Assembly: GCA_031266115.1 (NCBI GenBank)
Contig: JAISBQ010000317.1
Coordinates: forward strand, 1-9,257
Length of the DNA: 9,257 nt
Origin: Bifidobacteriaceae bacterium
Lineage (GTDB): Bacteria; Actinomycetota; Actinomycetes; Actinomycetales; WQXJ01
Reading direction: 5' to 3'
The position numbers were made by a program, and so were the translations under genes. The notes below the pieces were generated by a model. The model saw only the letters and a program-made list of their open reading frames with translations. It searched no databases and was not told where the DNA came from. This document shows, piece by piece, positions 1 through 6,891 of this stretch. Within the stretch, counting starts at the first letter, position 1. The number at the start of each line of letters is the position of its first letter.

Positions 1-568
1 GCTGGTCGCCGCGATCACCGCCGGCATCGACCCGGTGGCGGCCGCGCGGGGGATCGCGCGTCTGGAATCCGTGCCGGGGCGCATGGAGGTCGTAGACGGC
101 CCGTCGCCCTCGCCGCTCGCCCTGGTGGACTTCGCCCACACACCCGGGGCGATCAGCGCCTCACTCGGGGCCCTGCGGCCGCGGACCGAAGGGCGGATCA
201 TCGCCGTCCTTGGCGCCGGCGGCGGCCGCGACCAGGGAAAACGCCCGGCGATGGGTGCCGCCGCGGCCGCCGTTGCCGACGTCGTCATCGTGACCGACGA
301 CAACCCGCGTGACGAGGATCCTGCCGTCATTCGCGCCGCCGTCCTGGAGGGAACACCGCGAGGCGGCGAACGGGCCGCGCGGGTGTGGGAGATCGCCGAC
401 AGAGCCGGCGCCATCCGCGCCGCCGTGGACGGTGCGCAGGTGGGCGACGCGGTCGCCATTCTCGGCAAGGGCCACGAGACTGGGCAGATCGTGGGCGCGA
501 CCGTGGTCGATTTCGACGACCGCGCGGTGCTGGCCGAGGCGATGAGGGAGCACGGCCCATGGACATGA
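1..568 (+). CDS. murE: UDP-MurNAc-tripeptide synthetase MurE, C-terminal part (5' end outside window)
   Basis: Cytoplasmic ATP-dependent ligase that adds the diamino acid (third stem residue) to UDP-MurNAc-L-Ala-D-Glu. Only about the last 188 codons are present; the frame is open from base 2 to the TGA at 566-568. Seen in order: PGRMEV, VDFAHTPGA (typical Mur ligase central/C-terminal linker, nt ~125-151), a GAGGGRDQGKRP segment (nt 212-247), TDDNPRDEDP with DNPR at nt 299-310, and GKGHETGQ followed by VVDFDDR near the end. In this family, DNPR marks enzymes that accept diaminopimelate rather than lysine, so a DAP-type wall is inferred; the motif does not separate meso- from LL-DAP. The usual GGDRD motif reads GGGRD here. 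The ATP-binding N-terminal and P-loop parts lie outside the window. The 3' end overlaps murF by 10 nt. Confidence 0.96.
   Translation, partial: LVAAITAGIDPVAAARGIARLESVPGRMEVVDGPSPSPLALVDFAHTPGAISASLGALRPRTEGRIIAVLGAGGGRDQGKRPAMGAAAAAVADVVIVTDDNPRDEDPAVIRAAVLEGTPRGGERAARVWEIADRAGAIRAAVDGAQVGDAVAILGKGHETGQIVGATVVDFDDRAVLAEAMREHGPWT
544..550 (+). promoter_or_regulatory. Ribosome binding site of murF
   Basis: GAGGGAG lies inside the end of murE, 8 nt before the ATG at 559 and 14 nt before a second in-frame ATG at 565. The spacing favours 559 as the murF start. The 565 ATG would instead form a neat ATGA overlap with the murE stop, so it remains a possible alternative. Confidence 0.6.
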
Positions 569-1983
569 CCGCACGAGATGTCGCCACCTGGACCGGTGGG
601 GTGCTCGCCGGGGCGCCGAATGGGCTCCGTGTCACCTCGTGCACCCTCGACTCACGAACGGCCAGCCCCGGCGCGCTGTTCGTCGCCGTGGTGGGCGACC
701 GTGTGGACGGCCACGATTTCGCGACGGCCGCCGCCCGCGCCGGCGCCCGGCTGGCGCTGGTCGAACGCCCGGTGCCAGGTCCCCACGTGCTGGTGGCCGA
801 CACCGCCGGTGCGCTGGGTGACCTCGCTCGCGCCCATCTCGCGGCGCTGCGGTCTGACGGGCGGCGCCATCGCGCGCCTTCGGTGCGGGTGGTGGCGGTC
901 ACCGGATCGGTGGGCAAGACGACCACCAAGGATCTCCTGGCACGGGTGTGCGGCGTCCTTGGCCCTACCACCGCGGCGAAGGGCTCCTACAACAACCAGT
1001 TCGGCCTCCCCTTGACAATCCTGGCGGCGACACCTGAGACGGAGTTCTTGGTGGTGGAGCTGGGAGCCAACCACGCCGGCGAGATTGCCGCCCTCGCGGC
1101 GATCGCCACCCCCGACATCGGCATCGTGCTCGGTGTCGCCCCGGCCCATCTCGGCGAATTCGGATCCATCGAAGCGATCGCCGCCGCCAAGGGCGAGTTG
1201 CCCGCCGGGCTCGGTCCCGATGCCACCGCGGTCCTCAACGGCGACGATCTGTGGGTTGCGGCGATGCCCACCCCAGCCAAGCGCCTGATATTCGGTACCT
1301 CGCCGGATGCCGGTGTTCGTGCGCGCGCGGTCGTCACCGACGCCCGCGGTCACGTGAGCGTGGACATCGATACACCGAAAGGCCCCCTCCACCTCGCCAC
1401 CGCCCTCGTGGGCGCCCACCACGGGATCAACGTCGTGGCGGCCGCGGCCGGCGGCATCGCGCTGGGTGCCACGCCGGAGCAGATCGGCGACGCGTTGAAC
1501 GGCGCCGGCGCGGATTCGCGCCACCGCATGGCCCTCATCGACCTGCCGGGCGGGGTGCGCCTGCTCGACGATGCCTACAATGCCAACCCGGCGTCATCGG
1601 CGGCGGCGCTCGCAGCCCTCACCGAGACCGCCGTAGCCACCGGAGCACAGTCCTGGGCGGTGCTCGGGGAGATGCTCGAACTCGGCTCGCACAGCGTCGA
1701 GGCCCACCTCGCCCTCGGCCGGTTGGCGGCAACCCTTGGTGTCACCCGGCTGATCGCCGTGGGCGAAGGGGCAAGACCCATCGCCACCGGAGCGCTCGCG
1801 GCGGGCATGGGCCCCCAGGCCGTCGAGTTCTGGGATCCCGCGCCGGGGCCGCAGGAGATCATGGAAGCGGTGGAAGCGGAGGCGACAAACACGGTCATTC
1901 TCATCAAGGGATCCCTCCGCGTCGGCCTGTGGCGTCTCGCGGACGCGCTTGCCGAGGCCGCGTCCACGGGTGGGGAGGCGTAG
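559..1983 (+). CDS. murF: UDP-MurNAc-tripeptide:D-Ala-D-Ala ligase MurF
   Basis: Cytoplasmic ligase that completes the pentapeptide precursor by joining D-Ala-D-Ala to UDP-MurNAc-tripeptide with ATP. The protein is 474 aa, normal for the family. Visible motifs: N-terminal substrate domain with LDSRTASPGALFVAVVG (~30-46); P-loop TGSVGKTTTK (115-124); KGSYNNQFGLPLT with Asn145-Asn146; VVELGANHAGEI; carbamylated-lysine region AAAKGEL; RHRMALID (~321-328); the MurF signature DAYNANP (338-344); LGEMLELG; and a C-terminal IKGSLRVGLWRL. The last motif is usually KGSR, so a Leu is substituted or the Arg is shifted by one. The start at 559 is chosen for its RBS spacing; 565 (two residues shorter) is possible. 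It overlaps murE by 10 nt and ends 2 nt before mraY. The identification is secure. Confidence 0.97.
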   Translation: MDMTARDVATWTGGVLAGAPNGLRVTSCTLDSRTASPGALFVAVVGDRVDGHDFATAAARAGARLALVERPVPGPHVLVADTAGALGDLARAHLAALRSDGRRHRAPSVRVVAVTGSVGKTTTKDLLARVCGVLGPTTAAKGSYNNQFGLPLTILAATPETEFLVVELGANHAGEIAALAAIATPDIGIVLGVAPAHLGEFGSIEAIAAAKGELPAGLGPDATAVLNGDDLWVAAMPTPAKRLIFGTSPDAGVRARAVVTDARGHVSVDIDTPKGPLHLATALVGAHHGINVVAAAAGGIALGATPEQIGDALNGAGADSRHRMALIDLPGGVRLLDDAYNANPASSAAALAALTETAVATGAQSWAVLGEMLELGSHSVEAHLALGRLAATLGVTRLIAVGEGARPIATGALAAGMGPQAVEFWDPAPGPQEIMEAVEAEATNTVILIKGSLRVGLWRLADALAEAASTGGEA

Positions 1984-1985
1984 CG

Positions 1986-3080
<1,095 letters not shown>

Positions 3081-3083
3081 ACG

Positions 3084-4535
3084 GTGAGCCTGGATCTGTC
3101 GGATGTCAGGGTGGCCGTGCTTGGTCTCGGCGTTTCCGGGCAGGCGAGCGCGCGGGCGCTGCGGCGCGGTGGAGCGGTCGTCACACTGGTGGACGATGAC
3201 GCCGCGCCCCACCCGGACGCCTGTCGCCTTGGTGCCCCGGTGATCGGCGGGCGCGATCTCGATCTCGACGAGATCGACCTGGTGGTCGCCTCGCCGGGTT
3301 GGCCGCCCTGGCGCGCGCCGCTGAGCGCCGCCGTCGGGCGGGTGGACGTGTGGAGCGAGGTCGAACTGGCGTGGCGGACGCGCGCGCGGCCGGATGCCGC
3401 CTGGCTGTGCCTGACGGGCACCAACGGGAAGACCACCACGGTCGAGATGACCGGGGCGATCGCGCGGGCCGCCGGCCGCCGCGCCATCGCCGCGGGCAAT
3501 GTCGGACGGCCACTGGTCGAGGCGGTGAGCGATCCGACGATCGATGTGTTCGCGTGCGAGTTGTCGAGCTTTCAACTCCACTTCACCCACTCCCTTGCGC
3601 CCACAGCATCGTTGCTGCTCAACATCGCGCCGGATCACCTCGACTGGCACGAATCGTTCGACGAGTACATCAGGGACAAGGCGAGGGTTGCCGACGGTGC
3701 TGAGCGCGCCGTGGTGGTCGGTCCGGACGCGGGCCTCGGCCGGATAGTGGATCGCTGGGCGCATCCGGACCCGGCGGCCCGCCGGGTCCGCGTGACGCCG
3801 GGCCCGCCCGCGCGGGGGGAATTGGGTGTGGCCGATTGCGTGATCGTCGACCGCGCATGGGCGGACGACACAGGCCGTGAGGTGGCGGCCATCGCCGACA
3901 TCGCCCACCTCGCGCCACCCGCCAACGCTCGCCAGGCCGGCGCCGACATGCCGCGCCCCCTGGTCCTCGACGCCTTGGGCGCCATCGCTCTCGCCCGGGC
4001 CGGAGGTGTGGATGGGCCGGCCATCGGGGCCGGTCTGCGCGGTTTCGCTCTCGGTGAACACCGCATGTCGATCGTGGGACGGGACGGCGGGATCGTGTAC
4101 ATCAACGATTCCAAGGCCACCAACCCTCACGCGACCGAGGCCGATTTCGACGGGTTCGCTCCGCGCAGCGTGGTGTGGATTGCCGGTGGCCAGACCAAGG
4201 GGACCTCAATGGACGCCCTGGTGCGCGCCATCGGCGGCACCTTGCGTGGAGCCGTGGTGATCGGGAAGGACCGGACGCCGTTCACGGGCCCTCTTCGGCG
4301 ACACGCCCCCGGGGTGCCCGTGGTCGAGGTCCCTGACGGGGACACTGACCGTGTCATGGGAAGCGCCGTCCGCGAAGCGCGCCATCTCGCGCAAGGGAGC
4401 GGGGTGGTTCTGCTTGCGCCGGCGGCGGCGTCGTGGGACCAGTTCGCCTCGTACGCCGAGCGCGGGAAGGCCTTCGTCGCGGCCGTGATGGACATCGAAG
4501 AACCACGCGGACGGGAGGCACACCATGGTGGCTGA
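3084..4535 (+). CDS. murD: UDP-MurNAc-L-Ala:D-Glu ligase MurD
   Basis: Cytoplasmic ATP-dependent ligase that adds D-Glu to UDP-MurNAc-L-Ala. The protein is 483 aa. Seen: N-terminal nucleotide-fold LGLGVSGQASARAL (~13-26); P-loop TGTNGKTTT (111-119); CELSSFQL (159-165), diagnostic for MurD; NIAPDHLDWHES; EYIRDKARV with the lysine expected to be carbamylated; HRMSIVG; INDSKATNPHATEADF; IAGGQTKGTSMD; and LLAPAAASWDQFASYAERGKAF. The GTG start at 3084 has GGAG (3074-3077) 6 nt upstream, inside the mraY end, giving tight coupling. After the conserved AERGKAF end there is a tail of about 17 residues ending in RGREAHHGG. This tail is encoded by the first unit of the 79-bp tandem duplication, and its last nine residues recur at the end of the 29-codon mini-ORF. 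Confidence 0.96.
   Translation: MSLDLSDVRVAVLGLGVSGQASARALRRGGAVVTLVDDDAAPHPDACRLGAPVIGGRDLDLDEIDLVVASPGWPPWRAPLSAAVGRVDVWSEVELAWRTRARPDAAWLCLTGTNGKTTTVEMTGAIARAAGRRAIAAGNVGRPLVEAVSDPTIDVFACELSSFQLHFTHSLAPTASLLLNIAPDHLDWHESFDEYIRDKARVADGAERAVVVGPDAGLGRIVDRWAHPDPAARRVRVTPGPPARGELGVADCVIVDRAWADDTGREVAAIADIAHLAPPANARQAGADMPRPLVLDALGAIALARAGGVDGPAIGAGLRGFALGEHRMSIVGRDGGIVYINDSKATNPHATEADFDGFAPRSVVWIAGGQTKGTSMDALVRAIGGTLRGAVVIGKDRTPFTGPLRRHAPGVPVVEVPDGDTDRVMGSAVREARHLAQGSGVVLLAPAAASWDQFASYAERGKAFVAAVMDIEEPRGREAHHGG
4513..4518 (+). promoter_or_regulatory. Upstream copy of the ftsW ribosome binding site
   Basis: GGGAGG lies inside the last codons of murD, 6 nt before the ATG at 4525. It is an exact copy of the site at 4592-4597. 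It would drive the 29-codon mini-ORF and not FtsW, because the 4525 ATG is one base out of the ftsW frame. Confidence 0.7.
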
Positions 4536-4614
4536 GCCGTTCGCCGTTCAGCGACCACACGCAGCGATGGACACCGACAGGTCGCGCGGACGGGAGGCAC
4601 ACCATGGTGGCTGA
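4525..4614 (+). CDS. 29-codon chimeric mini-ORF between murD and ftsW
   Basis: Reads ATG at 4525 to TGA at 4612-4614. Residues 1-11 (MVAEPFAVQRP) match the FtsW N-terminus with one change (Pro5 for Ser5). Residues 15-29 align with the MurD tail, ending in the identical RGREAHHGG. It is a by-product of the 79-bp duplication, opened because the copied ftsW start is out of frame with the real one. It has a good GGGAGG site at 6-nt spacing, overlaps the murD stop by 11 nt (4525-4535) and overlaps the ftsW start by 11 nt (4604-4614). Ribosomes could pass from murD through it to ftsW. I infer that it is translated. The peptide is short, hydrophilic, histidine- and arginine-rich near its end, with no recognisable domain. 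It may act only as a relay or leader, or it may have no function. Confidence 0.5.
   Translation: MVAEPFAVQRPHAAMDTDRSRGREAHHGG
4592..4597 (+). promoter_or_regulatory. Ribosome binding site of ftsW (downstream copy)
   Basis: GGGAGG, 6 nt before the ATG at 4604. This copy is in frame with the full FtsW protein and therefore decides its start. It lies within the coding region of the 29-codon mini-ORF, whose translation would pass over it. Confidence 0.8.
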
Positions 4615-5818
4615 GTCGTTCGCCGTTCAGCGACCACTAGCAGCCCGATCGCTGGTGACCGCCTACTGCACGATCCTGTTTTCCACGGGCCTCCTCGTGG
4701 CGTTGGGCTTGGCCATGGTGGTCTCCTCCCACACCGTGGATGCGCTTGCCCTCGGCGAATCCCCGTGGGCCACGGCGAAGGAACAGGGCCTGTTTATCGC
4801 GGTGGGGATCGCGGGGGGATTCGCGCTGTCCCGCGTGCCGATTCCCACGTGGGAAAAGTGGTGGGCGTGGGCGGCATTCGGCGGGACGTTGGCCTTCCAG
4901 ATCCTCGTCCCCATCATCGGGCGCAGCTACGGCGGCAACACGAACTGGCTGATGATCGGGGATCATTCGGTTCAACCGGCCGAGTTCCTCAAGTACGGGT
5001 TGGCCCTGTGGCTTGCGTCCGTACTCGCGGCCAAGGCGCGCCTCCTCGGAAGCTGGTTCCACCTCGCGATTCCGGCATTGGCTGGCGTGGCAGTGGCCGG
5101 CGGGGTGGTGGTTGTGGGGCACGATGCCGGCACCGCCTTCGTCATCGGACTTATGGCGGTGGGGACCCTGGTGGTGGCCGGCGTGCCGTGGAGGAGGATC
5201 GGCGTGGTCCTCGTGGGCCTCACCCTGGTCGCCGCGCTCGAGGTGTTCGCCGACGACGAGAGGCGCACCCGGATCGAGGTGCTGTTCGACCCGTCGGTGT
5301 GTGACCGGTCGGATGACTGCTGGCAGGTGAGCCAGGCCAGCTATGCCCTGGCTGAGGGCGGGTGGTTCGGCCAAGGCCTCGGGGCGTCGCGGGTCAAGTG
5401 GGAGTGGCTCTCCCAGGCGGATTCGGACTTCATCTTCGCGGTCATCGGGGCGGAACTCGGCCTGGTCGGGTGCATCGTGGTGCTGGTGTTGTTCGCGGTG
5501 CTGGCCGTGGGGCTCTTCCAGGTGGTGCGCTTGCACCCCAACCGGTTCGCGCAGATCGCGGTGGGCGCTATCGGGTGCTGGCTCCTGGGACAGGCCGTCA
5601 TCAACATCGGCATGGTGATCAGGGTGCTGCCGGTGATCGGTGTGCCACTGCCCTTTGTGTCCTCCGGGGGCAGCGCGTTGATCGCGGGGCTCGCCGCCAT
5701 CGGCACCGTGATCGGGCTGATGCGCGGCGACCCGGACGTTGGCCCCCTGCTACGGGCCCGGCGTGGCGTTGTTGCCAGGGCCTTCGGGGTTTTCGCGCCC
5801 CGCAAGGTGCGCTCGTGA
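4604..5818 (+). CDS. ftsW: Septal peptidoglycan polymerase FtsW (SEDS family)
   Basis: Polytopic membrane glycosyltransferase that polymerises lipid II at the division septum with its partner class b PBP (FtsI, not in the window). The protein is 404 aa with about ten hydrophobic segments, the first at ~20-41. SEDS motifs: GGNTNWLMIGDHSVQPAEFLKYGLALW (the usual QPSE reads QPAE); GHDAGTAFVIGL; YALAEGGWFGQGLGASRVKWEWL; SDFIFAVIGAELGLVG with Asp275 at the place of the essential SEDS aspartate; and the GMVIRVLPVIGVPLPFVSSGGSAL signature near the C-terminus. The large extracytoplasmic loop carries Cys233 and Cys239 (C-x5-C). The start at 4604 is chosen because it has the RBS and gives a normal N-terminus; the frame stays open upstream through the duplication into murD, but that stretch does not look like protein. 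The C-terminus is short, without the long tail of some actinobacterial FtsW proteins. Confidence 0.96.
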   Translation: MVAESFAVQRPLAARSLVTAYCTILFSTGLLVALGLAMVVSSHTVDALALGESPWATAKEQGLFIAVGIAGGFALSRVPIPTWEKWWAWAAFGGTLAFQILVPIIGRSYGGNTNWLMIGDHSVQPAEFLKYGLALWLASVLAAKARLLGSWFHLAIPALAGVAVAGGVVVVGHDAGTAFVIGLMAVGTLVVAGVPWRRIGVVLVGLTLVAALEVFADDERRTRIEVLFDPSVCDRSDDCWQVSQASYALAEGGWFGQGLGASRVKWEWLSQADSDFIFAVIGAELGLVGCIVVLVLFAVLAVGLFQVVRLHPNRFAQIAVGAIGCWLLGQAVINIGMVIRVLPVIGVPLPFVSSGGSALIAGLAAIGTVIGLMRGDPDVGPLLRARRGVVARAFGVFAPRKVRS

Positions 5819-6891
5819 GGGCCCTGCTCGCCGGTGGGGGTACCGCCGGCCACGTCAATCCGCTGCTCGCCACGGCGGCCGAGCTTGTGCGCCGCGATCC
5901 GGAGGTCCGTCTCGCCGCGTTGGGGACCTCGGCTGGCCTGGAGGCGCGCCTCGTCCCCGAAGCGGGCCTCGACCTGGTGACCATTCCGCGGGCCCGCATC
6001 CCCCGCCAGGTGAGCACCGAGTGGTGCGGGCTGCCGGGCAGCCTCGTCGCCGCCGTGCGGGGCGCGCGCTGGGCCATCGACCGGGTGGGCGCCGATGTGG
6101 TGGTGGGTTTCGGCGGCTACGTCGCCGCGCCGGCCTACCTGGCCGCCAGACGGCGCGGTGTGCCGGTCGTTGTCCACGAGGCCAACTCGCGCCCCGGCCT
6201 GGCCAACCGTCTTGGTGCCTGGCGCGCCGCCCGCGTCGCGGTCGCCTTCTCGCGGACCCCGTTGCGCGGTGCCCACCTCACCGGCCTGCCGCTTCGTCCG
6301 GCGATCGCCGATCTGGACCGGGCCCGCGCTCGTCAGGGTGCGGCGGATGCCTTGGGCCTCGATCCGGCACGCCGGGTGCTCGTGGTCACCGGCGGGTCAC
6401 TCGGCGCCCAACGCCTCAACCAGACGGTGCTCGCCGTGGCCCCCAGCCTGCTCGCGGCCGGCGTCCAGGTACTCCACCTCACGGGTGCGGGCAAGGCCGG
6501 CGAGGCCCGGGGCGCCATCGTCCACCCGGATTATCACGTTCGGGAGTACCTGGACCAGATGGACCTGGCCTATGCGGTGGCGGACCTGGTGATCGCGCGA
6601 GCGGGCGCGGGCAGCGTCAGCGAGATCGCGGCGGTGGGGGTCGCTTCGGTGCTGGTGCCGCTCCCGATCGGCAACGGTGAACAGGGACTCAATGCCCGCG
6701 ACCTGGTGGAGGCGGGCGGTGCCATCGCGGTGGCGGACGGCGATTTCACACCCCAGTGGGCCGCCGATCGCCTCCCACCCCTGTTCTGCGCCCCTGACAC
6801 CCTGGCGACGATGTCGGCCCGCGCCTCCGCCGTGGGCATCCGGGACGGTGCGGCACGGCTGGCGGACCTGATCGAGGAGGTGGCGCGATGA
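5815..6891 (+). CDS. murG: Lipid II synthase MurG (UDP-GlcNAc transferase)
   Basis: Peripheral inner-face membrane GT-B glycosyltransferase that adds GlcNAc from UDP-GlcNAc to lipid I. The protein is 358 aa, the usual length. Motifs: glycine-rich loop GGGTAGHVNPLLA with His13; VVGFGGYVAAPAYLAA; VVHEANSRPGLANRLGA (121-124 HEAN, where E. coli has HEQN); TGGSLGAQRLNQTV; ARAGAGSVSEIAAVG with Glu270 at the site of the uridine/ribose-binding glutamate region; and LPIGNGEQGLNARDL with Gln290. The GTG start at 5815 shares GTGA with the ftsW stop (4-nt overlap) and has AAGG (5804-5807) 7 nt upstream. FtsW, which uses the product once flipped, is encoded immediately before. Confidence 0.97.
   Translation: MRALLAGGGTAGHVNPLLATAAELVRRDPEVRLAALGTSAGLEARLVPEAGLDLVTIPRARIPRQVSTEWCGLPGSLVAAVRGARWAIDRVGADVVVGFGGYVAAPAYLAARRRGVPVVVHEANSRPGLANRLGAWRAARVAVAFSRTPLRGAHLTGLPLRPAIADLDRARARQGAADALGLDPARRVLVVTGGSLGAQRLNQTVLAVAPSLLAAGVQVLHLTGAGKAGEARGAIVHPDYHVREYLDQMDLAYAVADLVIARAGAGSVSEIAAVGVASVLVPLPIGNGEQGLNARDLVEAGGAIAVADGDFTPQWAADRLPPLFCAPDTLATMSARASAVGIRDGAARLADLIEEVAR

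Larger units (their letters stand above)
4487..4644 (+). repeat. 79-bp tandem duplication spanning the murD end and ftsW start
   Basis: Two adjacent units, 4487-4565 and 4566-4644, align at a constant offset of 79 with no gaps and 69 of 79 identical positions by my count. Identity is uneven. Positions 4506-4558 against 4585-4637 differ at one base only (C4537 versus T4616). The left 19 positions match at 12 and the right 7 match at 5. The shared core holds a GGGAGG ribosome binding site, the ATG GTG GCT GAG start and the next ten or so bases of ftsW coding sequence. Unit 1 also carries the genuine murD stop. The unit length is not a multiple of 3, so the two starts are in different frames. 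Exact outer boundaries are uncertain by several bases. Confidence 0.95.

Noticed and set aside
652..1524. Long open frames on the minus strand, also at 2964-4130, 4637-5536, 5341-6276 and 7053-8564
   Set aside because: They lie opposite real genes and are explained by the high GC content and codon bias. The translations are rich in Arg, His, Gly and Pro with no recognisable domain, while the + strand proteins carry full family motifs.
3260..3276. Perfect inverted repeat CGATCTCG-A-CGAGATCG inside murD
   Set aside because: It lies in the middle of well-conserved murD coding sequence and follows from a run of Asp, Leu, Glu and Ile codons (RDLDLDEIDL). There is no U-tract, so it is not a terminator, and no sign of an operator.
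4559..4584. The 26-bp stretch between the repeat cores as a mobile-element scar or attachment site
   Set aside because: It has no inverted ends and no flanking target duplication other than the tandem unit itself, and part of it aligns with the left end of unit 1 (GATGGACA-CGA), so simple tandem duplication explains it better.
4433..4603. Possible N-terminal extension of FtsW upstream of 4604 in the same frame
   Set aside because: The frame is open, but it overlaps murD and the duplicated junction, has no family-like sequence, and the ATG at 4604 has the proper ribosome binding site and gives a normal N-terminus.
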